From Odobenus rosmarus divergens (taxonomy: Eukaryota > Chordata > Mammalia > Carnivora > Odobenidae): DNA of 64,000 nt. How positions within the stretch are numbered: position 1 is the stretch's first letter; each line of letters starts with the position of its first letter. Positions 1 to 13,039 of the stretch are shown here, piece by piece. Under the pieces are notes generated by a model. That model searched no databases. It was not told the DNA's origin and saw only the letters and a program-made list of their open reading frames with translations. Made by a program: the position numbers and the translations under genes. The stretch lies in contig NW_004450323.1 in NCBI RefSeq assembly GCF_000321225.1, forward strand, positions 4,713,924 to 4,777,923, in the 5' to 3' direction.

Positions 1-1334
1 AATGAGTCATTTCTCTCTATTCTGATTTGTGGCTTCTCAGTATCAACTCGCTTTTCAGTTGCACCATATGAAGGTGGAGAAAATGTCACTGACCTAAAGA
101 ATCCAAATCGTGAGGGGTGAAAAGCAGCATTTGTGAGGGCTCAGGTATGAGACAGAAAAATCCTGGCAGTTATCTTATTTTTCATGAAGAAACCAGAGCT
201 GAGCGTTGCCAAGCAGACAACTATGAGCTCACTGGTCTGAAATAATTACTCATTGAGACTTTTCCCCAGGACAGAACTAATGGGTTTATGCAGGAAACAT
301 AACTTGAATATTGGTTTATGGGGCTTTTCTTTTTAAATCAGTAATCAGTACCCTTTGTACTTGGGCCTCACAAAGTTTTCGGTTACATTAATTGACAAAG
401 TAGGAGATTAAAAAGAAAATAAATATTCAACCAAAGCAGATTGTTTTTAATTCACACTCTTTATGTTTGGTGATCTCATTCCTCACTTACGAGATAAAGA
501 AGTCAAAGCCTCCAACAATTGAAACTGACAGAAGAGTTGTTAAGGACTTAACATCCCACAGTTGAAACTCAGAAATTAAGCGTAAACTGAAGCAAACCCA
601 AAACAAATTGTTCTGTTTAGCCCAGAGCTAATCTGAGAAATGTTCTTTTTAATCAAGATGAGATGTACTATGATGTCAACTAAGGGACCAGGGCTATCAA
701 AAGTGAACTGTGTTCAAATGATTTCTGTGGAAAGATGGAGAGAGAGATCTAGAACATTGATCTATATTTTTGCAAATTTTTGCTTCATGCCTAAAGAAAA
801 CAAATTAAAGTACAGCAAATAATTCACCTAAAACTCAGTGATGTAATGTTAGCAGGTCCTTTCAACACCCCGAACCTATGCTGTAAGAGATGAATGCAGA
901 TCTGATGATGTCCAGCACTCACTTGTTTTTTAGACTCTTTGGATGGCTGTGTAAAATGTCCTCATTTATTGTAAGAATTGCATGTTTTGTTTAGTTTTAT
1001 TTTGTTATTTTCAAGTAAAGCACTTTAACTTTTTATGAGTACTGGCCCTCTGAATCCTGTTAGTGGATGGCATTTCCACTGATGACAACAGAAGGGACAA
1101 AAAGTCTTTTGAGAACATTCCACCATGAAATCAGGATGCAGAGGATGCTAAAGTAAGGAATTCGCTGACATTCTAATTTACTGACCTTTGACAACACTCA
1201 AAGGCTAGTAGTACAAATAATACTTATTTCCACTAACTAGTGGCACTTCAACTACGTAGTTAAATGGATCCATAAGAATTAAAATAAAAACATGTTCTAC
1301 GTTTGTTGATGATATTGAAAACTGACCATGCATG

Positions 1335-1527
1335 TAGTGAGTGTTGAGTGTTGCCTTTTCTGCCATCATCTCATGGATTGCTTGCTCCATGCCATGAGGA
1401 CACTGAAAGAGTCCCAAGGAGAAGCCTATGTGAGGAGGAGCTAAGGCCTGTAACCAACAGCCAGCACCACCTTGCTGCCATGTGAGTGATCTACCTAGGA
1501 AGTGGATCTTCCAGCCCAGTCTGGCTT
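1335..1527 (+). repeat. Inverted duplication, left arm (193 bp)
   Basis: Read as reverse complement, this arm equals 2264-2456 with one mismatch (position 1373) and no gap. The arms are separated by 736 bp that includes a CAN-SINE. The arm is not recognised as a known repeat family. Homology stops abruptly at both ends. Confidence 0.95.
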
Positions 1528-1658
1528 AAAGAAGAAGCTCAAAGAAGAATGGAGCATCATTCAGAAGGCAAAATGGACATCTGTCCAAAATAGACTAGCT
1601 ATACCAGCCTTCTTGGCTCTCTTCCAACAAGTGAAATCTTTTCTTAGAAACCTGACTG

Positions 1659-1870
1659 GTGTGGCACGTGGGTGGCTCAGTCGTTAAGCATCTGCCTTTG
1701 GCTCAGGTCATGATCCCAGGGTCCTGGGATTGAGCCCTACATCGGGCTCCTTGCTCTTAGGGAAGCCTGTTTCTCCCTCTCCCACTCCCCCTGCTTGTGT
1801 CCCCTCTCTCGCTGTCTCTCTCTCTGTCCAACAAATAAATAAAATCTTTTTAAAAAAAAGAAAGAAAGAA
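1659..1870 (+). mobile_element. CAN-SINE
   Basis: This SINE has a tRNA-like head (GTGGGTGGCTCAGTCGTTAAG), a CT-rich middle and an A-rich tail with AATAAAATC and GAAA repeats. It is flanked by a perfect 13-bp target-site duplication, AGAAACCTGACTG (1646-1658 and 1871-1883). It sits inside the spacer of the inverted duplication. Confidence 0.93.
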
Positions 1871-2263
1871 AGAAACCTGACTGTTTTCCTTTCTCTCCTC
1901 TCCACCATCTTGACAAGGTAGCTCCCCATCATTCAGAACTCGGCTCAAATATCACCTTCCCCACAAGCCCTTCTCACCACCTTATATATGAAGTACTCTC
2001 CTATCCAAGTCTTCACATATACCCCATTACCCTGTTTTACTTTCTCCTTAACACCTATCTTTTGAAATCATCTTGTTTCTTTATGTATTTGTTTATCATC
2101 ACTGTCCCCCAGTACAACACAAGCTCCATGGGAGCAGGGTCTCTATCTGCACACCCAGCACCTTCAACAATGATGTTCATTGTGTTCTTAGACTGTGTGG
2201 GTCAGGAGTTTATGATATTCTTGCTTGGAGTCTCTCAGGAGCTCCTACTTAGATGTCATCTGA

Positions 2264-2456
2264 AAGCCAGACTGGGCTGGAAGATCCACTTCCTAGGTAG
2301 ATCACTCACATGGCAGCAAGGTGGTGCTGGCTGTTGGTTACAGGCCTTAGCTCCTCCTCACATAGGCTTCTCCTTGGGACTCTTTCAGTGTCCTCATGGC
2401 ATGGAGCAAGCAATCCACGAGATGATGGCAGAAAAGGCAACACTCAACACTCACTA
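2264..2456 (-). repeat. Inverted duplication, right arm (193 bp)
   Basis: This is the partner of 1335-1527, 192 of 193 bases identical in inverted orientation. The open frame across 2062-2604 runs through this arm, and part of it reappears from the left arm on the minus strand; both are shadows of the duplication. Confidence 0.95.
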
Positions 2457-2603
2457 CCACCTGTACTTTTGGTCACATGGTTCAGCATGGGAGAAGACTA
2501 CTGAAGGGCTGACCACCAGGAGGCAAGGATCATTTGGGGCCATCATGGAGTTTGGTTACCATCTTGCTGGTTACAGTTTACTATTAAAAAAAACAGGCCT
2601 TTA

Positions 2604-2793
2604 GGAGTGCCTGGTGGCCCAGTTGGTTAAGCATCTGCCTTCAGCTCAAGGTCATGATCCCAGGGTCCTGGGATCAAGTCCCACGTTGGGCTCCCTGCTC
2701 AGCAGGGATTCTGCTTCTCCCTCTCCTTCTGCCCCTCCTCCCCGCTCCTGCTCATTCTCTCTCTCAAAAAAATAAAATCTTAAAAAAAAAAAA
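2604..2793 (+). mobile_element. CAN-SINE
   Basis: The head is GTGCCTGGTGGCCCAGTTGG, with a CT-rich 3' part and AATAAAATC plus poly-A. The target-site duplication is slightly diverged (CAGGCCTTTA before, CAGGCTTTTA after), which suggests an older insertion than the 1659 copy. Confidence 0.9.
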
Positions 2794-5085
2794 GCAGGCT
2801 TTTAAGGTAAGGCAAGAAAATATCCATGCACCTCATGGATATGCACCTCATTTTTACATAAGACTTCAATTTTAAAAATACTTTTAAAGACACAATCACA
2901 GTTTTCTACTTTTCTATGGAGCCTGAAGAAAGTATGAATTTCTTCTCAGTGACAGAATTAAATGAAAAGAATCATAAAATAACAACTGTTGTCCCTCTCA
3001 CTTTTCGTTTCACAAGTTTACTGGGTTTTTGTTTTACTGTCTATTTAGTTGTGGATGTGCAGCCCTCAAGCTCTTTGAAATATAAAAGCAAGAGGAAGGC
3101 CAAGTTCAAATTAAGCTGGGAACAGTTCAAACAAGTCTTTGGAAGCAGGTCCCCAGACAGGATCTGCAGCCCATATCTCTTCTGAGACAATGACATATGC
3201 GATTCTTCTACCAAAAATGAGCTCACTGGTTAACAGCTGATTGTCCAGGGGTCTGGAAACCATAGTGTATTATTTTACCACCCAGGGTGAAATTAACTAC
3301 AGACTGTAGCCATGTGTAACCTTGGTCTTTTCAGGGATCAAAGGCCAAGGAAGGCAAACAATATTTTTTTTAAAGTTGCTCAAAACAAGAATAAACCTGT
3401 CTGGATTCTGTTAAGTACTAATCATTTTTTTACAGGGTGATATGAAGAATAGCTTCTCCTAATTATTTCAGATAAGATACCTGAGTTTCTAGTACCGCCA
3501 GCTCTATCCATAAATAAACAAGAGCAATCCATCAATAAATTAACAAAAACCTACCTAGAAAAATGCCTCTTTGAAAAAATAAAAAGGAAAGAACTGGAAA
3601 AGAGGAAATGGAATGAAATTCACCACGTGAGTAAGAGTAGGAGTAAAAGCGGTGAGGTTTAATTAGAATGAGAACTCCAAAAATCTGCTACAGAGAAATG
3701 GTTTCAGAAGGCGAAACCCAGACTATGGTTTATTTATCTTCTGCTCCTTGGACATCCAAAAGATCAAGTGTTCCTTTTAGGGAAACTATTTGCTTTCTAG
3801 TTCAAAGCTACAGAATGTCAGTGCAATTTATTTTCTAAAACTTGATGGCTGATATACAGGTCAGTGGAAGCCACGAAATCTCAGATACCTTATTACATAG
3901 AGGAGAGGAAAAGCTTCAAAATCCACTTGACTTCAGGGCAGAAATTGTTTGACCCTCTGTCCCTTAAAAGCACATTTACTGTTGTATCAGAAGAAAAGCT
4001 CATCAGGGCATTTTATGCTACCGGGCCTGAGCCCCAGTGTTAATAACTAAGGTATCCTAGGAGAGACGTGTCTACTTCAGAGGCTCAAGACATCTGGCGC
4101 TGGATTGTAGGGAACCAAGGCAGCTAGCTAGTAGCCAAAATCAGAGAGAGCTGACAGAGATAGCCAAAGAGCTGCGCTTTATTAAGATAATTCTGATCCA
4201 GTGGAAGGCTTTGCTTTTTTATTTGCTGGTTACAGCTCCAAAAAGAGTTCAATTTTAGAGACTGAACCCCAAGAATGTTAAGTCAAAGAATCACCAATGG
4301 GAAGGCTCTTTGGGGAAAAAAAAAATTGTTGCCTTCTTGGTTTTATCTTTCTGTAGCACATAAAATCAAAATCAGGAGACAAGGGATTCCATCTCCCCTG
4401 TGTCCACTCCCCTCACTTATTCTGGGGCCCCTACACTCTAGCAGCGGCAGGGAAGGACACGGCCCCACCCGACTTCACATTACAGGCGCCTTTTCCGGGC
4501 ACTCATGTTCCTGGCCTCGCAAGGCATCAATTCAGACCAGTCTTCAGCATCTCTACCATATAAGGACACCACTGTGCAGTAAAGCCTCTCCCTGGGGAAG
4601 AGCTAACACTTCCATGCAATAATCCAGTAGCCTGGTGAAACTTGGCCTCCAACCGGCAGGTTCTCCCAATGTACAAATTGTGCATGCAAGCTTCTTTCCT
4701 CACATGACAGACGGAGCAAAACACACAGATTCGGAGGCTGGCCAGAAGCTTCTGCAAAAATAAACATATATTGTTTCCCATCACGACGGCAAACGTCAAA
4801 CTCCCATTTTCGCCTTTTCCAAAACCCAGGGGACCTTCTAGGGCAGACTTACACTTACTTATTTTTGCAGGCATGAGGAAAGTCAAGTTTAATGAACCAT
4901 TTGCTATATGGATACTTGTGCCACAAATACTCCACCCCAAGCATCCATGGCACTGATTTTCCCGGTGTTCAGGTTAGGAACGATCTCTTCTGACATAATT
5001 TTCTGGGTTCCTTTCTTTCTCATCACAGCCCTTATTTTGGCTGTTGTTCATAAAGAGACGGTATTTTCTTTCAAATTAGAGGTTA

Positions 5086-5500
5086 TATTAGTCAATGCTC
5101 TCATATATATACATATATATGAGAGAGATTTTACGGAATTGGCTCACAATTCCCGGCAATTGTGGAGATTGGCAAGTTCAAAGTCCGTGTGGTGGGCCAG
5201 CAGGCTGGAGATTCAGGGAGGAGCTGACGTTGCAGTTCAAGTCCAAAGTCAGTTTAATAGCAAGCAAAATTCCTTCTTGGTCGAGGTAGTCAGTCTTTTG
5301 TTTTAGTCATACCTTCAACTGATTGGATGAGGTCCACCCACATTATGGAAGGCAACTGAAAAGCAACTTTTACACAAAGTTCACTGATTTAAACATAAAT
5401 CTCTAAAAACAGCCTCTTGGAAACATCCAGAATAATGTCTGACCACCTATCCGGGCACCCTGGCCCAGCCAAGTTGACATATAAAATTAGCCATCACAAA
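5086..5500 (+). repeat. Old interspersed repeat, L1M 3'-end-like
   Basis: The pattern (TATTAGTCA..., AATTGGCTCAC..., CTGATTGGATGAGG..., CCAAGTTGACA...CCATCACA) is that of an abundant ancient mammalian repeat, probably the 3' end of an old L1 subfamily. A second copy in the opposite orientation is at 24617-25085. The family name is tentative. Confidence 0.6.
5098..5125. repeat. AT-rich palindrome (12-bp arms)
   Basis: CTCTCATATATA, loop TACA, then TATATATGAGAG. It occupies the microsatellite position of the old repeat at 5086-5500, so it probably arose from TA-tract decay. Confidence 0.85.
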
Positions 5501-7195
5501 GGGCAAACATTTTTTTTTAATTTTATAATTTCATGTAGCGATGAACCATTAGTCTGTGCACCAAGGATATGAGACATGGATAAGTCAAAACTACTGAATA
5601 AGTAAAATATAAGTACAAATAAAGAGATGAAGGCCCAAGGGGCATCCCCAATAATTCAGCAACAGGGGAAGTTACTTCATTTTACGTGGTGTCAGTGGTA
5701 GAACTACAAATACCTAGCACGCTGTGGCTAGAAAAGCTTTTCAAGATCAAGCTATCCAGCACTTATTGTATAGATGAAGAGACCAAGGCAAGGCAAAGAA
5801 TTCAAGAAAATCTGAAAATATGGCAGAGCAGGGCACAGAGGGCATAAAAGAGCAAACAGCTAAGAGGCCAGATACAACTGCTACTGAAATGCCCTGTGTG
5901 GAATGTGCCAGAATACCTTCCAACTTATTTTCTGAACTGAGATACAAATTACTCTCTGTTGTCTAAACACACAACTCTTGGGCAGCACAGAGAGAGACGC
6001 AGCTCATGGGTGTGCTGGTGGATTGTACCAAACTGACCTGTTAACAAAAGCTGGCCTCGGTATATCCAACATATAGATAACCCCATCACGGGTAACTGAG
6101 AGTCCAATTACTGTCTTTATTTTGATAAGATGCACAGGAAAGTAAGGGTTTGGCCTTTACCATGCCAACATCAGCTAAGACTGACCAGTGAGCTGGGGCT
6201 TCCATGCTTCCCGGAGGGACCCTTAATAACCTGCCTTTCATGGGGAAGGGGAGTCCAGTCCATCTTGGTGAGTTCCTGTCCTTTCCTCCTCAAATGCCAG
6301 CACTTCTCCTTCAGTTCACCAGGATTGGCACAGGCCTTAGGAAAAGCTATTAACATTCAGCACCATTATCAAAGGGGACTTGGCAGAATCTAATCTTCTT
6401 TGGGAGACAGAAGACTGGCCCAGAAGTGGGGCTGTAACCTTCAGGCACCTGCTGGCGCTGCTGCAATCTAATGCCTAAGAAATGAGGATCCAGTGTGTCT
6501 TTGGTGCCCAGAGGAGGCTTTGAAGCTGAGTCAAGATCACAGAACAAAGGCGGCACTGTTTATGCAAATCGAGAAACAAAAGAAGCGAAAATCCAAAGCC
6601 ATTAAAAGTAGCATCAGAAATTCAATACCCAGAGATGATTAGAAGCTCTGCACCAGTATGAAACAGAATGCCTAAAAGCAAGGCCGGGCAACACGCCAAA
6701 ACACATACTGCGGGAAGGAATCCTGAGTGGCCGGAGCTTGGCAAGATGTGCTTAGAAGCCTTGATATATGCAGCTTCCTTAGCCAAGGGGCAGCATCTGT
6801 GCGCCACGGGCAGGAAGCCCTGCGCTGCGGCTGTCTCTGCACCTGGTGCACGCAGTCCCTTCGTGAGAAGCTCCGGTACATGCCCCTGCAAAGCTAGCCC
6901 TCTTGTCGCCATCCCTTGGCAATTCGGTCATCCCTGTACCTGTCTTCTGCCAGAGACCACATTCTCAGTGAACACCTTTGGGCACACTATACAATAGGGT
7001 GAAATACAATGAGCTTCTGGGAAGATGGAGATTTTTTCTTTTTAGGCCACTCCAAAAAGATCTGAGCTTAGGCAGAGGGTCCAGGAAACACCAGTTGTGC
7101 AGAGTTACGATTCGTGAATGTTCTCCGGATATGGTCACCCCCATGAAGGGCATACTACTGTCAGATCGGGCAGGCACTCCAGAGAACATCTCATC

Positions 7196-7378
7196 CAAAG
7201 TTCTCAAGGCTGGCAGCACAGTTGTGCCCCTTGGGAAGTTTTTAAAATATGTCACTTGCCCTGATCCTACCCCAGAAATTCAGACTTGAATGGTCTGGGG
7301 GAGGGGAGGCCGGCATCAGAGTCTTTCCAAACCTCATCAAATGATTCGAATAAGCAGCCACATTTGAGAAGCACAACT
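7196..7378 (+). mobile_element. MER5A-like hAT-Charlie DNA transposon relic
   Basis: The terminal pattern (AAGTTCTCAAGGCTGGC at one end, TTGAGAAGCACAAC at the other) and a centre rich in CAGAAATTCAG and GGTCTGGGG resemble the short non-autonomous MER5A element. Its length of about 180 bp fits. Confidence 0.65.
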
Positions 7379-8749
7379 CTAGCACGTTCCTCTTTTGTTA
7401 CAGGAGAGGAAACTGAGGCCCAGAGAGAATAAAGAGCTTGTACAAAATAACACAGCATAGGCAATGCCTCCAGCCCTTTCACGAGACAACACAAAGAACA
7501 AAAGGATGATATTTGCACACCGTGGGGAAAAATGGACGCGGCTGCTCTTCGCTAGGGGCAACTGTCCTGGAGACGTCCAGGTACACCAGGTCACACCTTC
7601 CTCCCCAGATAACTGTTATTTCTCGGTGGGAGGCACTAAACGATAGAACACAGCTCACATCCTTGGGAAGAAAAAGGACTAAAAGAGAAAATGGATGCAT
7701 AATTTGAGAACTTTTGCTATGGAATATTTCACAGACCTGTCACCAAAAGAACACAGTAAAATTAGGATGTGGAACAGCGGGACATTTAGCAACTGAGTTG
7801 TGATCTATCCCAGAGAAGGCTGCCTGCACGTGCACTTGAGGAAACGCAACTCTACCAAGTTAGAACATAACTTGGCGTAGCAGCAACCAACTCAGAACAA
7901 TCCTTTGTACAGCAGACTAGAACGGTGTGAATTCCCAAAAAGTTAAATTTTTATTTCATAAGTAGTGAAGACCTGGGGCTTAGGGACTTTATAATATCAT
8001 ATAATTAAGGCCGAACTGCCAACTACTAGAAGCAGGCTCATTTAATAGACTGTTTATATTTTTCACAAATGAAGGGAGGAGGTTTTCATGACGTGCCAAA
8101 GAGAAAATCAAAGGTAAGAAAATTAATTACAAACAACAAAGGAACCAAGCCTCGGGAATATGAGGACTGAAGTGGTTCAAACGACCACTTTTTATTTAAA
8201 AGAAACGCACTGATTTGATTTCCCTCCACTCTATTAAGAGATGTTCATCACTAGATGTCTTTTCTTCTATGAAACTAAATGCTTGATGAGCTCAAGATGT
8301 GAGATACACTGAACAAAGAGAAGGGTTTGAAGGAGTGTCATTTTATACTGAGCCCCAGTGCAAGGCACTCCATAGAGTGGGCAGCGTGGGGCACCGCCTT
8401 TAAAACACAAAACAAAACACAACTTGTTTAAAAATAGCCACTGTTGGAAGGATGGAGAACACATGCACTGGACTCAATAAAAAACACAAAGGATGCATAC
8501 CTGGCAGAGCCTATCCCTTGTAATCCTGTACCTTACTACTTCTCTTAATAAGAAAACCCTTTGGCATTCCTTGATTGCTTAAGCATCTGGATCCCGAGTT
8601 TTGAAGAGCCCACAGTATGCCAACTTTCCGAGTTCTGAAAATCCTACGGCCTGTACCTTAGATGGATACACAGCCTTCAGTCCTTTCCTGAGGGTCCCCC
8701 ACTCCTCCCAGGGTTTTCTGGGACTTCAGCCCTTGTAATTCCTAAACCC

Positions 8750-8915
8750 ACAGGTGCATCCAAATCATTCATATACATGTTTAAGATACAAATTCCCAGG
8801 CCACTCCCACAGGCCATCTGATTGAATGTGGTTGAAAAGGAGCCCAGAAGTCCATGTAACTAATAAATGTCCTAGGTGTTGTGGCCCTGAACTAGTTAGT
8901 ATTTAGGAACCACTA
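8750..8915 (+). mobile_element. MER5A/B-like DNA transposon relic
   Basis: The segment has AGGTGCATCC, AAATTCCCAGGCCACTCCCA, CATCTGATTGAATGTGG and the end AGGAACCACTAG, as in MER5-type elements. The left edge is uncertain. Confidence 0.55.
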
Positions 8916-9949
8916 GTTGAAGCCCAGCAGCCTTAAACCAAAAGGTCCACAGAACAGTGATGAGGGTCATGTCCACTCATGGCCAATGAACTTGACCAAT
9001 GGGGGTGAGTCACTTTTAGGCCACCTCAACTACTAATTTCAACATGATCCCCTGGATTCATCCACATAGACAATCGGTGATGGCCAAATAAATAAAAGAA
9101 TGTGCATAATAATTTTTAGTCCATTGTTTTACAAATTCATAGTTTATCTCAATAAAGAAAATTTTCTAGGATGGAAATCAATGTGCCCAATTCATCTTAA
9201 AGTCTAGGAAGACTGAGAAAAGGCAGAAAGATTTATAATTTTCTAAAATATTTTAGTATGCTGTTTCAAGCCTTCCATGCCAACTCCACAGAATCCATCT
9301 GAAACCCCAGACACGGTCTGACTGTCTGAATGCTCTCCCAGCACCCCCTCCCTTACCCCATGCTTCCAGCTGAGGGAATGCAGTAATGTGGGGGCTGCAT
9401 TAAGCTTACTGTTCAATGGTGTGGTGATGACATGAAAAATCCTGATTCCACTTGGCAGTAACTTTCCACTATCTTGGCGGGTCTCAACCATAATCACTGT
9501 GGTGTGTGGAGCTTGAACAGATTATGGGGCTGGCTGGAAACCAAGAAACTAAAAAGCAGTCCAGTGGTCCAGCAAGGGACTCTGTGTTGGAAACGCCACA
9601 GCCCCAGAAGTCCACATTTCTCACAGATATCCCAGGAATTTAAGTTCCAGTCTTAGTCTCCAGAAAATTTTGCCTTTCCTAAGACCCTGAAAAGCAGCAG
9701 TTTCTCACTTAACATGACTTTTTAGGGAAAATGCCGATCAATGTACCTTCATTATATCCCCTTTCTCAGAATCATCTCTAGTCCTACGAGAATAGGAAGC
9801 TTGCTATAGCCCACTCCCCTCCCCACCTCCAAAATATATACGATCACTCTTTGAGAAAGAATGGGGAATGGAAAAAAAGAGTGCTACTTCCCTGTTGTCT
9901 CAAATGTAGGCACTTTGAGTACCTGTCTTGGTTTTCTTGGGCTTGACTG

Positions 9950-10335
9950 CTGTCTTTGTCTGTTCTAACAGACTTTAAGCTGCTATAAGAACATACCACA
10001 GACTGGGTGGCTTATAAACAATAGGTTTTTCACTGCTCTGGGAGCTACAAGTCCAAGATCAGGATACCAGCATGGTCAGGTTCTGGCAAAGACCCTCTTA
10101 CAGGATGCAGTCTTCTCTCTGTGTCCTCACATGGTAGAAGGGTAAGGAATCTCTCTGGAGCCCCTTATTCCAAGGGCACTAATCCTATTCATGAGAGCTC
10201 CACCCATATGACTTATGCACCTCCCAAAGGCCCCACTTCCTAATACCATCATCTTTGGGGGTTAGGATTTCAACACATGAATTTTGAGGCAGGACCAGGG
10301 GGAGGGGCACAAACATTGAGACCATGGCAACAGCC
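9950..10335 (+). repeat. Old interspersed repeat, L1M 3'-end-like
   Basis: Recognisable stretches include CCACAGACTGGGTGGCTTAT, GTGTCCTCACATGG, CCTCCCAAAGGCCCCACTTC and GGGGTTAGGATTTCAACA, which belong to an abundant ancient mammalian repeat of about 400 bp. It is probably an old L1 3' end; family and strand are tentative. Confidence 0.6.
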
Positions 10336-12214
10336 AAAGTGGTGAAAGTTGCCACCCATAAGCCTGACAAGTCCTTCAATAGACATTTAAGTACTTCAAC
10401 CTAGAGGGTAAAGAATTCTTCCAATGCAGCCAATTTATCACTTAAAGCAGGTACTCATGAGAATGCTTTAACAGCAGACCCAACCCCACACTCAGCCCTC
10501 TGCCATATTCTTAGGGCATATGCAGTCCAGGATCATTACTTACATTGTTATTTGTACTTCCAAAATACACATCTTCTAAGGGGTCTTGAAACATTAATCA
10601 GAAATGCTGAGGGGTGGAAGGGGTTATTTTTTATTATGTTTGCAGAGGAAGAAATCCCACTGGCTAAACCAGCAAGTCAGGGACAGTCCTCAGCTTGATG
10701 AATTTGACAAACAACTAAAATAATAACAATTGTTGCCTCAATTAAATGAGATGTGTTACGAAGTCCTAAGTTCAGCCCTGGCAGGATGTCATGAAGTTAT
10801 TATTGGAAGTCTAAGTCTGAAAAGATTACTGTATGGTGCTCCTAGAGAGGAAAAGAAATGCCCTCCAGACAGATCTAAGGTTTAATTCATGCAAGAGACT
10901 TGGCTAATGCCACCAACCACAAACACTGCATTTTCAAGGATCTGAACGGCAGCATGTTCCAGTGAATTAATTACAGCCACTCTATTTATATTCCACGTGG
11001 CTTTTCAATTATTACCTATAATGGGATTCTTTTTTACTTTTATGAACATTAACACACAGCCATTCCACCAGCAGAATGGAGAGCTGAGGGGAAAGTAATA
11101 TGATCTTTTACCACTAGGTCATTCACTGGCAGCTTGCCGGGCCTGTTCATTCTAGAAAGCTTGAGTCTTAGGGCTCCTGAAGCATCTGAGCAAGGGTCAC
11201 CACCCAAATTTCTACAAGGGCCAGGCAAGCCACGTCAAAGAGCCGGACAGTGGGGGGTAATCATAACTGCACAAAGGATGGGCCTGATGGGGATGTGACT
11301 GCTGGACAAAGGCCAAGGGACAGTGGCTACACAGTCCCAACAATCACTGTTGTGAACAAATGCAGGCCTGGCGAGGCAGGTGCTGATTACACAGTTTTGT
11401 TCAGTTTGTGAAAAGTTATCCAGTTATACATTTATGATATAAGCACTTTTGGGATGCATATTATACTTCATTTAAAAAATGCTGTTTTGTTTTTAAACGG
11501 GCTCAGGGCCAGATTTTCTGGGGTCAGAGACACAAGGACAAGAGAATAGGATGAGTGTAATTAAGGAAGTGTTCAGAGTAACTACCTGAAATGGGTGTTG
11601 TGTTAAATTGGCTTTTACTGAGCCACCCAGGGCATGAGTATAGGTGGGCTGGCAGAGTTTTAAAAAGCTGGGATTAGAAACAGAGATTTTAAAACTTATG
11701 CAGAACAGGATATATAAAACACTCCTATTTGGGTTGACATTAAAAGAATATATGTACATGCACAGGAAGTTTCTAGAAGAATGTACAAGAAACTGTTAAC
11801 ATTGGTTGTCTCTGGCAGGTGGCATAGAGTAGACGGGAGATTTACTTTTTATCATGTTTCTAGTCATCCTGTTTGAATCTTTATTATAGGAGGATATTAT
11901 TATTTTAGTTGAAAAGAGAAAAAAATCAGGAAAGTTCTTAAAATAATTAAATCACTATTAAATAAATCTACAAGGCCCCTAAGGGATTTCAGAATTTTTT
12001 AAATCAGCAATTTTTGATATGTTCACAATGTAAGTGTAGTTAAATGAACAAGTCACTCCTTTGAGAATAAGAAGTCAAGACATATATAGTAGACACATGT
12101 CGTAATTCCTGATGAATAACAGCTATGATTTAAACACATATAGTGAACCGTCTTCAGAATATGGTAACTGGGGAATAGGACAAACAACCATATTATAGGC
12201 TAATCAATTTTTTT

Positions 12215-12390
12215 TAAAGATTATTTATTTGAGGAGGGAGGGGCTGAAGGAGAGGAAGAAAGAGAGTCTTAAGCAGACTCCACGTTGATCACAGAGCCCC
12301 ACTCAGCGCTCGATCCCATGACCCTGAGATCATGACCTGAGCCAAATCCAAGAGTCATATACTTAACTGACTGCACCACCCAGGCACCCC
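12215..12390 (-). mobile_element. CAN-SINE
   Basis: The element ends with the reverse complement of a tRNA-like head (GCACCACCCAGGCACCCC). It is flanked by a perfect 14-bp duplication, TAATCAATTTTTTT (12201-12214 and 12391-12404). Confidence 0.92.
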
Positions 12391-12836
12391 TAATCAATTT
12401 TTTTCACACATTATCTCAACTGTATACTCTATTGTTAAATTATTTAAAGAAATGTGCAGAAACAAGCCTTAGAATAGTCCTACTATTGTCCCTATGTAGG
12501 CCTTATAATGGTTCTACTATACTATGCCGAAGACTCAAAGACAGTTCCACACAGTGATACGACCCATGTGTACACTTAAGTGTTGGAAAAAGGGCCCAGG
12601 CACAACCAGCAGCCTCCCTGGTTACAAAGCTTCCATTGTTCATTCCTACGACCACCAGAGACAGTCAAGGGAGAGGGCCACAAGAAGCCTGCTTATGTAC
12701 CTGGAGCCACAAAGAAGCTCAGGGGTAGAATCACCTAGAGAAAGTCGCTGAAGACAAATCTGTAAAAACCAAACCCTGCTTAGAATAACTGGCATGTGCC
12801 TTAAACCCTGAGTTATATTTGTCATAAAGTAATCAA

Positions 12837-13039
12837 GGGGCGCCTGCACGGCTCAGTCGGTTAAGCACCCGACTCCTGATTTCGGCTCAGGTCATGATCT
12901 CAGGTTCGTGAGATTGAGTCCCGCGTCGGGCTCCATGCTCAACGTGGAGTCTCCTTGAAATTCTCTTTCCTCTCCCTCTGCCACTCCCCTGACTTGTGCT
13001 AAATAAATAAATAAATAAAATCTAAAAAAAAAAAAAAAT
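12837..13039 (+). mobile_element. CAN-SINE, variant subfamily
   Basis: The head is GGGGCGCCTGCACGGCTCAG followed by a variant middle (ACTCCTGATTTCGGCTCAGG, TCAGGTTCGTGAGATTGAG) that differs from the other copies here. The tail is (AAAT)n AAAATC poly-A. Short AATCAA flanks may be its target duplication. Confidence 0.88.

Noticed and set aside
2062..2604. 180-codon open frame on the plus strand
   Set aside because: It runs through the right arm of the inverted duplication and ends at a SINE; part of it reappears from the other arm. No domain or splice context was seen.
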